64,000 bases of DNA. It comes from Rhodanobacter sp. Lineage in GTDB: Bacteria > Pseudomonadota > Gammaproteobacteria > Xanthomonadales > Rhodanobacteraceae. The stretch spans positions 1-64,000 of the forward strand of contig JANJTA010000007.1 of the NCBI GenBank assembly GCA_024711345.1. Reading direction: 5' to 3'. Shown here piece after piece: positions 19,128 through 29,113 of the stretch; the first letter of the stretch is position 1; every line of letters starts with the position of its first letter. The position numbers and the translations under genes were made by a program. The notes under the pieces are model-generated. The model searched no databases. It had not been told where the DNA came from and saw only the letters and a list, made by a program, of their open reading frames with translations.

Positions 19128-19994
19128 TCAGTCGCGGAAGCCGTGGCGCCGACGACGCAAGGACTCCAAGCCGAGCAGACCAAGCAGGCCCATCATCAAC
19201 ATCGCCAGGGAGGACGGTTCTGGCACCGACGTGACGGGTGGCGTGACGGTGCCATTTCGGACCTGGAACAGGAACTGTCCCGCTACGCCGTCGTTGGTAC
19301 CGGCGACCAGCGAGTCCGGCCCGCCATCGAGCAAGGCACCGTTGGTGAGCGAACCGGCAAGCTGGGCGTAGGTACCCGCAGGATTGCCCGGCTGACCAGC
19401 GTTATAGCCCGCTGCGGCCGAGATACCGCCAAGCCCGTTCGAGCCGCCACTGGCGTCTCCGGTTTCCCACTGGATCTGGTCGTAGTTGAAGTAGAAGTCG
19501 AAGTCCCCAGCGGCGACATCGGACCGATCGACCATGATCAACTGGAACGTGTTCAGCTTGTCCGTGTGTGCAGCGAAATATCCGACGCCCGGCCAAGTGG
19601 CGCCAAAAGCGGTATGCCCGGCATAGGTGCCGTTGCCCCAGCTGGTCAGACCACTGCCGGCACCACGCGTGTCGACGTCGGCGAAGAACGGGGCAATGAT
19701 CGGCTGGCCGCTATAACCGCTGCCGAGGCCGGAGGGCGTGTAGGTGCCCTGGGGGAAGTTGAACGTGATGTAGCCGTTATTACTCACGTACAGACCCGTG
19801 TAGTTGGTGCCGAAGTAGTTGGCAGTGAACGGCAGGGTGACCAACCCCGAAGCACCGTCGTCGTTGGCGGGGAACGTGTTTGCATTGAATCCGGACGCCA
19901 CGGTACCGGCCCTCGCGGCAGGCGCGACAACGATTGCATATGCAATCGTGGCCAGCATCAGCCAGCTGGTTATCGAAAGAAACTTGGTGAACAT
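19128..19994 (-). CDS. PEP-CTERM sorted extracellular protein with nidogen-like (NIDO) domain
   Basis: A 288-residue exported protein. It has an N-terminal signal (MFTKFLSITSWLMLATIAYAIVVAPAARA), then a NIDO-like domain (GLYVSNNGYITFNFPQG, IIAPFFADVDTRG, NTFQLIMVDRS, FDFYFNYDQIQWETG) and a C-terminal sorting tail VPEPSSLAMLMMGLLGLLGL followed by an RRRRH stop. PEP-CTERM proteins are processed by an exosortase, linked to exopolysaccharide and biofilm/floc formation; no exosortase gene is in this window. ATG 19994 has GGAG upstream; the track start at 20045 lies in the candidate promoter. Lower GC and Asn/Thr/Gly-rich composition differ from neighbours. It is wedged between two cstA-ybdD copies. 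Confidence 0.9.
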   Translation of the reverse strand: MFTKFLSITSWLMLATIAYAIVVAPAARAGTVASGFNANTFPANDDGASGLVTLPFTANYFGTNYTGLYVSNNGYITFNFPQGTYTPSGLGSGYSGQPIIAPFFADVDTRGAGSGLTSWGNGTYAGHTAFGATWPGVGYFAAHTDKLNTFQLIMVDRSDVAAGDFDFYFNYDQIQWETGDASGGSNGLGGISAAAGYNAGQPGNPAGTYAQLAGSLTNGALLDGGPDSLVAGTNDGVAGQFLFQVRNGTVTPPVTSVPEPSSLAMLMMGLLGLLGLESLRRRRHGFRD

Positions 19995-20028
19995 GTCGGC
20001 GTTCTCCTTCGTGGGTTTTTCACTCACC

Positions 20029-20044
20029 AGCCAGAACCGTGCCA
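20029..20044 (-). promoter_or_regulatory. Candidate sigma-54 promoter of the PEP-CTERM gene
   Basis: Minus strand TGGCACGGTTCTGGCT: the -24 TGGCACG element is perfect and the -12 element reads TGGC, close to TTGC. The invariant GG-N10-GC spacing is exact. The start codon lies about 36 bases from the -12 GC, leaving room for a short leader with GGAG. PEP-CTERM genes in other proteobacteria are known to be driven by RpoN with the PrsK/PrsR system. An AT-rich block lies just upstream (20043-20085). Confidence 0.6.
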
Positions 20045-20325
20045 TTGATATAACAAATTAAATCCATTGAGTTTTAACTCCCACGTTCACCGCGCACCGT
20101 GTCAATTGTGTAAAGTTTTCCGGCGCTGAAACAAAGCAAGTTCAGCAACTTCGGCCCGCGCTCCGTGCCGCGGCCAACCCCTTCGGCAAAATCCCCGGGA
20201 TCGAAGGTTCCTGACTTCCGGACATTGCTGGTGCCAGTCAGCTCCGGCCATTGCTCTCGCCAAGCCACCTTCGGCCCCGAGCAGCAAAAAGGGAGTGGCA
20301 GAGCAAGAGCAGCAACGAGGTCACC

Positions 20326-20652
20326 AGGATGCTGGCCACCGCGGCGGTGGTGAAACCGGAACACGAGCGCTATATGCTGGTGCCGGGAATCCCGGCGATC
20401 TGGCTGATCGTGTGCAGGCTCACCGACGGGTAGGCAAAGCTCTGCGGTCCGACCAGCTGCTGGCGCCGACCAGATCGACGGCGGAGATGCAGCGAATCGT
20501 CATCAACAACTACGTGGATACGATGACGATCGGTCTGTTCATCGTGACGCTGGTGCTGTTCTGCCTGCACACGCTGGTCAATGCGCGGCAAACCAACCAC
20601 CCCACCGCGCAACGAAGAACCGTATGCGGCGCCGGGCAGCGGGCTCGGCCGA
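20326..20652 (+). pseudogene. Remnant of a second cstA (3' end)
   Basis: Translated fragments match the end of the intact CstA: MLATAAVVKPEHERYMLVPGIPAIWLIVCRLTDG then a stop, and in a shifted frame MQRIVINNYVDTMTIGLFIV and LVNARQTNHPTA. The reading frame is broken by a TAG (intact gene has TAC), a deletion of several dozen bases and frameshifts. It is followed at the normal distance by an intact ybdD copy. The 20075-20325 sequence upstream shows no recognisable cstA homology. Confidence 0.85.
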
Positions 20653-20662
20653 GGACGACGCG

Positions 20663-20857
20663 ATGAACGCAATCCTGCAGTCCGTGCGCAAGTGGGCGGT
20701 GCAAACTGCCCGCCTGTGCTGCGGCATACCTGATTACGACGTGTACGTGAAGCACCTGCGCGAACACCATCCTGAACGCAAGGTGCCAAGCTACGAGGAG
20801 TTCTTTCGCGAACGGCAGGAAGCCCGCTACAAGGGCGGCGGCGGGCGCTGCTGCTGA
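20663..20857 (+). CDS. ybdD: YbdD/YjiX family small protein (copy 2)
   Basis: A 64-residue protein differing from copy 1 (18664) at only five positions (residues 4, 5, 22, 40, 46), including the intact C-terminal GGGGRCC. Its own cstA is destroyed, so it survives as an orphan partner. Conservation of the frame while cstA decayed suggests either recent loss or retained function with the remaining CstA. The track ORF starts 13 codons upstream in the pseudogene; ATG 20663 matches copy 1. Confidence 0.8.
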   Translation: MNAILQSVRKWAVQTARLCCGIPDYDVYVKHLREHHPERKVPSYEEFFRERQEARYKGGGGRCC

Positions 20858-20925
20858 ATACCCGAAGGCCATTGTCCTTCGGCGCCGTGGCGAGAGCGCG
20901 GGACCGCACTCCACCCGAACACTGC

Positions 20926-21735
20926 TCAAGGCTTGCGCGCCACGATGATCTGGCTGATCGGCATGAACTCGTCCAATTGCCGCTTGAGCTGCAGGCCCTG
21001 CGGCGTGTCCAGCAGGGACTGCCAGGCGGCGGTCCAGTGATCCAGCGCCGGGTGCGCAGGATCGTGCAGCTCCACCTGGCAGCCCCAGAACAACGCCCAC
21101 CAGATCGACCAGAAGAAGCCGTGCTGGGTGTGCTCCAGCACCGTCAGGCCGGCCTCGCCGACCCACTGCGCGAACTCGTCGCGGCCGATCACCCGCAGCG
21201 CGCCGCCGGGCAGTTCGCGATACGCCGGCGGCAACAGCTTTTCCTGCAGCGTCTCCTGCAGCGCGCCGGGCACGCTGAGCAGGTAGAGCGCGCCGGGCGC
21301 GCCGACACGCACCAGCTCGGCCAGCATGCGGTGCGGATCCTCGACATGCTGCAACACCTCGGTGCAGACCACCCGCGTGGCGCGGCCGTCGTCCAGCGGC
21401 AGCGGGTTCGCATCGCTGACCAGGGCGGCGTATTCGCCGCGGGCCTCGGCGCCCAGCCGGGCGCGCAGTTCGCGGATCACCTGCGGCTCGCGGTCGATGG
21501 CGTAGACATGGGCGCCCCGGCGCGCGCAGAACACGGCGTTGACGCCAGCGCCGCAGCCGACGTCCACCACCACGTCGTCGGCGCCGATCGGCATGCCGCG
21601 GAACAGCTCGCCGCTGTCCTCGCCATACCAGCCGGCAAGTTTCGCGTCGTGCAGGCCGACGGCCGACGGCCCGTGCGGCAGGGACTCGCCGCTGGCCGCC
21701 GCGGCGGCGACGGCATCCTCGGCACGATGGGGCAT
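20926..21735 (-). CDS. Class I SAM-dependent methyltransferase
   Basis: A 269-residue protein with motif I VVDVGCGAGVNAVFCARRGA, acidic post-I YAIDREP and a VVCTEVLQHVEDP motif typical of UbiE/Methyltransf_11 enzymes. The C-terminal half includes HGFFWSIWWALFW, possibly membrane-proximal. ATG at 21735 with GGAG upstream is preferred over the 70-residue longer track ORF. Substrate unknown. Confidence 0.8.
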   Translation of the reverse strand: MPHRAEDAVAAAAASGESLPHGPSAVGLHDAKLAGWYGEDSGELFRGMPIGADDVVVDVGCGAGVNAVFCARRGAHVYAIDREPQVIRELRARLGAEARGEYAALVSDANPLPLDDGRATRVVCTEVLQHVEDPHRMLAELVRVGAPGALYLLSVPGALQETLQEKLLPPAYRELPGGALRVIGRDEFAQWVGEAGLTVLEHTQHGFFWSIWWALFWGCQVELHDPAHPALDHWTAAWQSLLDTPQGLQLKRQLDEFMPISQIIVARKP

Positions 21736-21902
21736 GGCGGCTCTCCGAAAGCTCAGGGAAACGGCCCTCGCGAACGCCTGCGGCTCGCCCGGCCGTCGCC
21801 GGTAGTGTGGCAGCTTGCGGCATGAACACGCGATGCATGGCCGCCACCCAGCGCCAGCGCCGGATCGGCGACAATACCGCCAGCCACCGCGATCGCCACC
21901 CG

Positions 21903-22421
21903 ATGTCCCCTGCCCCCTCCGTCCCTGCTCCCGCGCCGGTCGCAATCCGCCACGCCGGCCTGCGCGTCATCGCCATCTACGAGATCATCAAGACCGCCTG
22001 CCTGCTGCTGGTGGCGATGGCGGCGTTCCACCTCGACCGCCAGCAGAGCTTCGAACAGCTGGTGCACTGGCTGGAACACCTCTCGCTGAGCGACAGCAAC
22101 GGCCTGCGCTGGAAACTGGTCGGCCTGCTGCAGGATTTCGGGCCCAGCCGCTTCGTGGCGGTCGGCGCCGTCGCGCTCGGCTATGCCGTGCTGTTCGGCA
22201 TCGAGGGCGTCGGCCTGTGGCTGGGCAGGTACTGGGCCGAGTGGTTCACCGTGATCGCCACCGGCTCGCTGGTCCCGCTGGAACTGTACGAGACCCTGCA
22301 CCGTTTCGGCTGGCTGAAGCTGGCGACGCTGGCCGGCAATGTGGCGATCGTGGTCTACCTGGTGCGCGTGGCGCTGCAGACGCGCGCTGCACGACGTGCA
22401 TCGCAGCCTCACACCTCGTGA
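21903..22421 (+). CDS. DUF2127 family membrane protein
   Basis: A 172-residue predicted integral membrane protein with about four helices: LRVIAIYEIIKTACLLLVAMAAF, FVAVGAVALGYAVLFGIEGVGLWL, a W-rich WAEWFTVIATGSLVPLELYE and LATLAGNVAIVVYLV. Start MSPAPS at 21903; the upstream track residues are antisense to the methyltransferase leader. Its end overlaps the EamA gene by 13 bases, tail to tail. Function unknown. Confidence 0.75.
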   Translation: MSPAPSVPAPAPVAIRHAGLRVIAIYEIIKTACLLLVAMAAFHLDRQQSFEQLVHWLEHLSLSDSNGLRWKLVGLLQDFGPSRFVAVGAVALGYAVLFGIEGVGLWLGRYWAEWFTVIATGSLVPLELYETLHRFGWLKLATLAGNVAIVVYLVRVALQTRAARRASQPHTS

Positions 22422-23302
22422 TGCGCCACCTCGGCAGATAGCGCCGCGCGCCGCGGCATCAACTCGACCAGGTACATCGCGGCCAGGATCAGCCCGCCGC
22501 CGGCGAGCATGCGCCAGCTGACCACGTCGCTGCCGAGCAGCACCGCGAATGCGGCGGCGAATACCGGCTCGGTGGTCATCACGATCGCCGCCCGCGCGGC
22601 CGGCAGGTGCGACTGCGCCCAGGTCTGCATCAGCATCGCGCCGGCGCCGGCGATCAGCGCCATGTACAGCACGGCGAACCAGGCGCCGCGGTCGGGCGGC
22701 AGCACCGGCCCGTGCGGTGCGGTGGCGAGCAGGCAGACGGCGGCGATCGCCACCACCTGCAGCGCCGACAGGCCGAACGCCTCGCCCGGCCGCGACCACT
22801 GGCCAAGCAGCACGATGTGCAGCGCGTACAGCGCGGCCGAGGCCAGCGTCAGCCACACGCCCAGATCGACCGAGACGCCGTTGAGCGAGAGCAGCGCCAG
22901 CCCGGCGGTGGACAGCCCCACCGCGAGCCACACCACTCCGGCCATGCGCTGGCCGAGCAGCAGCAGCGCGAGGATCGGCGTGAACACCACGTACATGCCG
23001 GTGGCGAAGCCGCTGACGCTGGGCGCGATCAGCGACAACCCCCAGGTCTGCAGCAGCTGGCCGATGCCGTAGACGGTGCCCAGCAGCAGGCCATGCAGCA
23101 CCTGCCGCCGGCCGAGCCGCAGCACCGGCCGCGCGAACAGCGCCAGCATCGCCGCGGCGGCGATCACGAAGCGCACGGCGAGGAAATCCGCCACCGGCAT
23201 GCGCCCCACCACGTCCTTGATCAGCACGAAGGTGGAGCCCCATACGGCAGTCATCGCGAGCAAGCCGAGGGTGGCGAGGAGGGAGAGGGTGCGTGTGTTC
23301 AT
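22409..23302 (-). CDS. EamA-family drug/metabolite transporter
   Basis: A 297-residue permease with ten hydrophobic helices arranged as two EamA repeats; the first contains TAVWGSTFVLIKDVV and the second AWFAVLYMALIAGAGAMLMQTWAQ with TEPVFAAAFAVLLGSD. Expected inner-membrane exporter of metabolites or amino acids. Substrate cannot be assigned. Confidence 0.85.
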   Translation of the reverse strand: MNTRTLSLLATLGLLAMTAVWGSTFVLIKDVVGRMPVADFLAVRFVIAAAAMLALFARPVLRLGRRQVLHGLLLGTVYGIGQLLQTWGLSLIAPSVSGFATGMYVVFTPILALLLLGQRMAGVVWLAVGLSTAGLALLSLNGVSVDLGVWLTLASAALYALHIVLLGQWSRPGEAFGLSALQVVAIAAVCLLATAPHGPVLPPDRGAWFAVLYMALIAGAGAMLMQTWAQSHLPAARAAIVMTTEPVFAAAFAVLLGSDVVSWRMLAGGGLILAAMYLVELMPRRAALSAEVAHHEV

Positions 23303-23378
23303 GCGGCGTGGACAAGAGTAGGGAGCGAGAGCAAGGCTGCGGCACGGCGAAACGCGCTCTTCATTTTTCCGCTTCGCT

Positions 23379-24266
23379 TCACTCGCTGCTCGCTTTCCGC
23401 CGCAGCAACTGCCGGGGGATCTGCAGCAGGAAATGCGTCCAGATGCCCAGCCACACCACGGCGGCGGTCAGCGGATTGCGTGCCGCCGGATCGTGCTTGC
23501 GGAACCAGCGCCACATGCCGCGGTGCTTGTGGCGGCTGACGAACACCGGGCGGTGCCGGCTGGAGCTGCCCTTGCCGTGCTGCACGCGCACGTCGCCGGC
23601 CAGCAGCACCTGGTAGCCGAGGTTGCGCACGCGGCGGCACAGGTCCAGGTCCTCGCAATGCAGGAAGTAGCCCTCGTCGAAACCGCCGAGGCGCTGGAAC
23701 ATCGCGCGCGGCATCAGCATCACCGCGCCCGACACCGCCTCGGCTTCGACCACTTCGGCCGGAATCTCCCGCTCGATGTTGATCTTCTCGCCGGCACGGC
23801 CGAACAGGCTGTTGAGCGCACGCCGCAGCAGCGGGTCGCGACGCCAGGACGCCGGATCGGGGCGGCCTTCGGCGTCGCACACCACGGCACCGACCAGGCC
23901 GGCGGCGGGTCGCCCGGCAAGCAGGTCCAGCAAGCGCTGCAGGTCGTCCTGCGGCAACATGCAGTCGGGGTTGAGGATCAGCAGCGCCTGGCCGTGCGCC
24001 TGCTTCGCGGCGAGGTTCACCGCCGGGCCGAAGCCCAGGTTGCGGTAGTTGTAGATCAGCCGGAAGCGGGGGTCGTGCGCATGCGCGCGCTCGATCGCTT
24101 CGGGCACGCCGTCGTGCGAATCGTTGTCGACCAGGAGCAGCTCCAGCGCCAGCGTGCTGGCCAGCACGCTGCGCACGCATTCGCGCAGGCTCGGGCCGCT
24201 GTCGGCCGAGACCACGACCACGCTGAGCGCCAGTGCGAACGGTGATCGGGAAGCGGACGTGCTCAT
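23379..24266 (-). CDS. Family 2 glycosyltransferase
   Basis: A 295-residue GT-A fold enzyme resembling rhamnosyl/dTDP-sugar transferases: SVVVVSADSGPSLRECVRSVL, LLLVDNDSHDG, the DxD-like LILNPDCMLP and the downstream GGFDEGYFLHCEDLDLCRR that is typical of WbbL-like enzymes. The C-terminus has a hydrophobic helix (AAVVWLGIWTHFLLQIP). Start MSTSASR at 24266. Presumed role in cell-surface polysaccharide; acceptor unknown. Confidence 0.85.
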   Translation of the reverse strand: MSTSASRSPFALALSVVVVSADSGPSLRECVRSVLASTLALELLLVDNDSHDGVPEAIERAHAHDPRFRLIYNYRNLGFGPAVNLAAKQAHGQALLILNPDCMLPQDDLQRLLDLLAGRPAAGLVGAVVCDAEGRPDPASWRRDPLLRRALNSLFGRAGEKINIEREIPAEVVEAEAVSGAVMLMPRAMFQRLGGFDEGYFLHCEDLDLCRRVRNLGYQVLLAGDVRVQHGKGSSSRHRPVFVSRHKHRGMWRWFRKHDPAARNPLTAAVVWLGIWTHFLLQIPRQLLRRKASSE

Positions 24267-24344
24267 CGGACAAGTATGCGCAAAGACACGCGCAGGGAGA
24301 ACAGTCCGCACCGCATGGCCGGCGATGCGCGGCCTGCGGCGGCT

Positions 24345-25088
24345 TCAGCTTTCATCCGCGTCGTCCTCGCCAAGCACGGCCGCCAGCGCCAGCGGCATGT
24401 CGTCGTCGCGGCGGACCAGATACGGCTGGTCGCGGTACCAGCCGTCGAGGCGCCAGCCGCGCAGGCGGTGCTGCCGCTCACGCTGGCGATCCCACAGCAG
24501 CACGCCGCGGCCGCGGCGCAGCTGCGCGGCAAACCAGCGCCCGCCGGGGCTGAAGGCGACCGGCGCGTCGGCCCCGGCGATGCGCTCGCCGATGCCGAAC
24601 ACATACGCGCCATCGCGGTGGGTCACGCAGCCGCCCAGCGGATCGGGCAGGCCGCCGCCGGCGAGCTGCCATGCCGGCGGCTGCAGCTCGATGATCTCCG
24701 CCGCCGGGCCGATCGGCGCCATCGCCAGTTCGGGCCACTCGGCGGACGGTGCCGCCGGTGCGCGACGCAGTTCGCGGTCGAGCCATGCCTCCATCCCGGC
24801 CAGCATGGTGTAGCCGGCCAGCGCCCCCAGCAGGGCCGCGCCCCAGGCGAACGCATCGCCGCCCAGCACCCGCTGCAGCGCGAACAGCATGCCGGGCAGG
24901 CCCCAGCGCAGGGCGCGGCGGATCAAGGCGGCAGGTGCATCGGCCAGCCGATGCTGCCGGACGGTCACCGCGATCGCCAGCGCCAGCAGCAGCGCCAGGC
25001 CCAGCCACCACGGCAGCAGCGCCAGCAGGATCGGCCAGGCCGCCAGCGGCAGCACGACACGCCATGCCGGCGGCCGCCGCCCGGCCAT
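24345..25088 (-). CDS. Hypothetical membrane protein
   Basis: A 247-residue protein with 3-4 N-terminal transmembrane segments (VVLPLAAWPILLALLPWWLGLALLLALAIAV; AFAWGAALLGALAGYTMLAG) and a soluble C-terminal half (VTHRDGAYVFGIGERIAG, FSPGGRWFAAQLRRGRGVLLWDRQ) that reads like a beta-propeller or WD-style fragment. No family recognised. It follows purL on the same strand with a 28-base gap. Confidence 0.65.
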   Translation of the reverse strand: MAGRRPPAWRVVLPLAAWPILLALLPWWLGLALLLALAIAVTVRQHRLADAPAALIRRALRWGLPGMLFALQRVLGGDAFAWGAALLGALAGYTMLAGMEAWLDRELRRAPAAPSAEWPELAMAPIGPAAEIIELQPPAWQLAGGGLPDPLGGCVTHRDGAYVFGIGERIAGADAPVAFSPGGRWFAAQLRRGRGVLLWDRQRERQHRLRGWRLDGWYRDQPYLVRRDDDMPLALAAVLGEDDADES

Positions 25089-25116
25089 CCTCAGTACCTC
25101 GCGACGCGGCGGGCGA

Positions 25117-28100
25117 TCAGCCGCACCACACGCGGGCGTTGCGGAACATGCGCATCCACGGCGAATCCTCGCCCCACTGCTCCGGATGCCAGCTCAGCTG
25201 CACGCTGCGGAACACGCGCTCGGGGTGCGGCATCATGATCGTCACGCGGCCGTCGGCGGCGGTGAAGCCGGCCAGCCCGCCGGGCGAGCCATTGGTATTG
25301 AGTGGGAAGCTCTCGGTCGGCTTGCCGCGGTTGTCGACGAAGCGCACCGCGCCGTTCGACTTCGACGGGCTGCAGGCGTGCGGGAAACTTACCCGGCCCT
25401 CGCCGTGCGCCACCGCCACCGGAATCCGCGAGCCGGCCATGCCCTTGAAGAACAGGCTCGGCGTGTCGAGGATCTCCAGCGTGGCCAGGCGCGCCTCGTA
25501 CTGTTCGGACGCGTTGCGCAGGAACTTCGGCCAGTGCTGTGCGCCGGGAATGATCTCCTTCAGCTGCGAGAGCATCTGGCAGCCGTTGCACACGCCCAGC
25601 GCGACTTTCGTCGGGTCGGCGAAGAACGCGGCGAACTCGGCGCGCAGGTAGTCGTTGTACAGGATCGAGGTGGCCCAGCCGCGGCCGGCGCCGAGCACGT
25701 CGCCGTAGGAGAAGCCGCCGCAGGCCGCGAAACCGCGGAAGTCGGCCAGCTTCACCCGGCCGCTGGCCAGGTCGGACATGTGCACGTCCACCGCCTCGAA
25801 GCCGGCACGGCTGAACGCGGCCGCCATCTCCACCTGACCGTTGACGCCCTGCTCGCGCAGGATCGCGATGCGCGGGCGCGGGCCGGTGCCGAGGAACGGT
25901 GCGGCGACGTCCTGCGCCGGATCGAAACTGAGCTTCGGCGTGATGCCGGGGTCGGCATCGTCGAGCCGCCACTCCGACTCCGCGTCGGCGCTGAGCGGGT
26001 TGTCGCGCAGGCGCTGCATCGCGTGACTGGTCTCGTTCCACGCCTTGAACAAGGTGCTCCAGTGCCACTTGAACAGCGTCTCGCCGCCGAGGAACAGCTT
26101 GATGCCCAGCTTTTCCTTCGGCCGGCCGATGCGGTGGCTGATGCCGGCCAGTTCGTGCTTGACCAGCAGCGCCTCGAACGCCTCGCGGTTCGCCTCGGCC
26201 ACCTGCACCACCGCGCCGAGCTCCTCGCTGAACAGCGCGCGCAAGGTCGCCTCGGCCCAGCCGTCCAGGCGAATTTCCAGGCCGCAGTGGCCGGCGAACG
26301 CCATCTCCAGCAAGGTGGTGACGACGCCGCCGTCGGAGCGGTCGTGGTAGGCCAGCAGCAGGCCGTTCGCGTTCGCTTCCTGGATCAGCTCGAACAGCGC
26401 CTTCAGCCGCCTTGCGTCGTCCAGGGCCGGCGGCACGCCGCCGGAACGGTTGAATACCTGGGTCAGCGCCGAACCGCCGAGACGGTCGCGTCCGGCGCCC
26501 AGGTCGATCAGCCACAGCGCGGAGTCGCCGCGGTCGAGCCGCAGCTGCGGGGTGAGCGTGCGGCGCGCGTCGGTGACCCGGGCGAAACCGGTGACCACCA
26601 GCGACACCGGCGACACCGTGCGCTGCGCGGTGTCGCCGTCCTGCCACACGGTCTGCATCGACAGCGAATCCTTGCCGACCGGGATCGAGATCTCCAGCTC
26701 CGGGCACAGCTCCATGCCGATCGCCTTCACCGCGTCGAACAGCGCGGCGTCCTCGCCCGGGTGGTTGACCGCGGCCATCCAGTTCGCCGACAGGCGGATC
26801 TCGCCGAGACTGGCGATCGGCGCGGCGGCCAGGTTGGTGATCGCCTCGCCCACCGTCAGCCGCGCCGCGTCGGCGCTGGAAAGCAGCGCCACCGGCGCGC
26901 GCTCGGCCATCGCCATCGCCTCGCCGGCGTAGCCGTCGAAGTCGGCGAGGGTCACCGCGCAGTCGGCCACCGGCACCTGCCACGGGCCGACCATCGGGTC
27001 GCGCGCATTGAGGCCGCCCACGGTGCGGTCGCCGATGGTGATCAGGAAACTCTTGCTGCCCACGGCCGGCAGCCGCAGCACGCGCAGCAGCGCCTCGTCC
27101 ATGCCGATGCCGGTCAGGTCAGGCAACAGGTCCACGCGCGGCTTGAGCCGCTGCGCGTCGCGGTGCATGCGCGGCGGCTTGCCGAACAGCACGTCCATGG
27201 GCAGGTCGATGACCGTCAACCCGCGGCGTGGATCGCTCAACACCAGCTGACGCTCGGCCGTGGCGTCGCCGACCACGGCGTAGGGGCAGCGCTCGCGCGC
27301 GCACATCGCCTCGAACTCGGCCAGGTTTTCCGGCGCGATCGCCAGCACGTAGCGTTCCTGCGACTCGTTGCTCCACACCTGCATCGGCGACAGCGAGGGG
27401 TCGTCGCAGGGAATCGCCGACAGGTCGATCACGCCGCCGACGCCGGCGTCGTTGAGCAGCTCGGGAATCGCATTGGACAGGCCGCCGGCGCCCACGTCGT
27501 GGATGCTGACGATCGGGTTGGCCTCGCCGCGGCGCCAGCAGGCGTCGATCACTTCCTGGCAGCGCCGCTCCATCTCGGCGTTGTCGCGCTGCACCGAGGC
27601 GAAGTCCAGCTCCGCGCTCGACGCGCCGCCGGCGACCGACGAGGCCGCGCCTCCGCCCAGCCCGATCAGCATCGCCGGACCGCCCAGCACGATCACCTTG
27701 TTGCCCGGCTGCACCGCGTGCTTCAGCACGTGGCCGGGGCGCAGGTTGGCCAGGCCGCCGGCGAGCATGATCGGCTTGTCGTAGCCGCGGCGCAGTCCGG
27801 GTTCGGCGGTCTCGTGCTCGTAGCTGCGGAAATAGCCGCCCAGGCAGGCGCGGCCGAATTCGTTGTTGAACGCGGCGGCACCGAGCGGGCCGTCACGCAT
27901 GATCTCGAACGCGCTGGCCATCCGCGGCGGCAGCGGGCGGTCGACTTCCCACGGTCGCGGCAGGCCGGGAATGCGCAGGTCCGACACCGAGAAGCCGGTG
28001 AGCCCGGCCTTCGGCTTGCCGCCGCGGCCGGTGGCGCCCTCGTCGCGGATCTCGCCGCCGGCGCCGGTGGCCGCACCCGGCCACGGTGCGATCGCGGTGG

Positions 28101-28980
28101 GATGGTTGTGCGTCTCCACCTTGATCGCGTAGTCGATGCGCTCCTCGTGGGCGCGCCACACGCCGTCGGCCGGGTCGGCGAAGAAGCGCCAGCCGGTGCT
28201 GCCCTCGATCACCGCGGCGTTGTCCGAATAGGCGGACAGCGTATGCGCCGGCGAGTGCTGGTGGGTGTGCTTGATCATGCCGAACAGGCTCTTGTCCTGC
28301 GCCTGGCCGTCCACCGTCCAGCTGGCGTTGAACACCTTGTGCCGGCAGTGCTCGGAATTCGCCTGGGCGAACATGAACAGCTCGGCGTCGGTCGGGTCGC
28401 GACCGAGTTCGGCGTAGCGCTCGGCCAGGTACTCGATCTCGTCGTCGGCCAGCGCCAGGCCCAGGCGCGCGTTCGCCGCGGCCAGCGCGGCCTGCGGCTC
28501 GGCGCCGAGCACCACGTGCACCAGCTCGCCGGGCGTGCCGCCAAGGAACAGGCCCTGCGCGTCCTCGATGCGGGTCAGCACCGACTGCGTCATCGCGTCG
28601 TGCAGCAGCGCCATGATCGGCGCGTGATCCGGCGCATCCGCCGCCGGCAGCCCGGCGACCTGCCAGGCCTGGCCGCGCTCGACCCGGCGCACGTCGAAGC
28701 CGGCGCCATGCAGGATGTCGGTGGCCTTGCTCGACCACGGCGAGATCGTGCCCAGCCGCGGCACCACCCACAGCGTGGCCGGCTCCGGCGCGGCGTCCTT
28801 GGCCTCCAGCACGGCCAGCAGGCGCTGGCGCAGCACGCCCTCGGGCGTCACCGCGGCGTCGATGAAGTAGACGAACCACGCAGCCTGCACCCGCACGCCG
28901 CGATGCAGGGCATCCAGGCGGGCATTGAGGCGTTCGAGTCGGAACGGCGAAAGGGCGTTCTGCCCGTCGAGGACGATCAT
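25117..28980 (-). CDS. purL: Phosphoribosylformylglycinamidine synthase (large single-chain form)
   Basis: ATP- and glutamine-dependent fourth step of purine synthesis. The 1287-residue length matches the gammaproteobacterial long PurL. It has an N-terminal PurS-like and linker region, two AIRS-like synthetase halves ([36 protein letters not shown]) and a C-terminal glutaminase domain with nucleophile GVCNGCQML and catalytic PHPERVFR. The plus-strand 1413-residue ORF over the same region is an antisense shadow. Confidence 0.97.
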   Translation of the reverse strand: MIVLDGQNALSPFRLERLNARLDALHRGVRVQAAWFVYFIDAAVTPEGVLRQRLLAVLEAKDAAPEPATLWVVPRLGTISPWSSKATDILHGAGFDVRRVERGQAWQVAGLPAADAPDHAPIMALLHDAMTQSVLTRIEDAQGLFLGGTPGELVHVVLGAEPQAALAAANARLGLALADDEIEYLAERYAELGRDPTDAELFMFAQANSEHCRHKVFNASWTVDGQAQDKSLFGMIKHTHQHSPAHTLSAYSDNAAVIEGSTGWRFFADPADGVWRAHEERIDYAIKVETHNHPTAIAPWPGAATGAGGEIRDEGATGRGGKPKAGLTGFSVSDLRIPGLPRPWEVDRPLPPRMASAFEIMRDGPLGAAAFNNEFGRACLGGYFRSYEHETAEPGLRRGYDKPIMLAGGLANLRPGHVLKHAVQPGNKVIVLGGPAMLIGLGGGAASSVAGGASSAELDFASVQRDNAEMERRCQEVIDACWRRGEANPIVSIHDVGAGGLSNAIPELLNDAGVGGVIDLSAIPCDDPSLSPMQVWSNESQERYVLAIAPENLAEFEAMCARERCPYAVVGDATAERQLVLSDPRRGLTVIDLPMDVLFGKPPRMHRDAQRLKPRVDLLPDLTGIGMDEALLRVLRLPAVGSKSFLITIGDRTVGGLNARDPMVGPWQVPVADCAVTLADFDGYAGEAMAMAERAPVALLSSADAARLTVGEAITNLAAAPIASLGEIRLSANWMAAVNHPGEDAALFDAVKAIGMELCPELEISIPVGKDSLSMQTVWQDGDTAQRTVSPVSLVVTGFARVTDARRTLTPQLRLDRGDSALWLIDLGAGRDRLGGSALTQVFNRSGGVPPALDDARRLKALFELIQEANANGLLLAYHDRSDGGVVTTLLEMAFAGHCGLEIRLDGWAEATLRALFSEELGAVVQVAEANREAFEALLVKHELAGISHRIGRPKEKLGIKLFLGGETLFKWHWSTLFKAWNETSHAMQRLRDNPLSADAESEWRLDDADPGITPKLSFDPAQDVAAPFLGTGPRPRIAILREQGVNGQVEMAAAFSRAGFEAVDVHMSDLASGRVKLADFRGFAACGGFSYGDVLGAGRGWATSILYNDYLRAEFAAFFADPTKVALGVCNGCQMLSQLKEIIPGAQHWPKFLRNASEQYEARLATLEILDTPSLFFKGMAGSRIPVAVAHGEGRVSFPHACSPSKSNGAVRFVDNRGKPTESFPLNTNGSPGGLAGFTAADGRVTIMMPHPERVFRSVQLSWHPEQWGEDSPWMRMFRNARVWCG

Positions 28981-29113
28981 GCGGGGAACGGGACCGTGGC
29001 GGGGAAAACGCCCATTCTACCTCATGCTGCAATACGGCATCGCCGGGCGCCATTCCGCCGGACAGGGGGCGTCGCCCCCTCTTCCGTCGGCTGCCCGGGA
29101 AGCGCGAGCCGCC

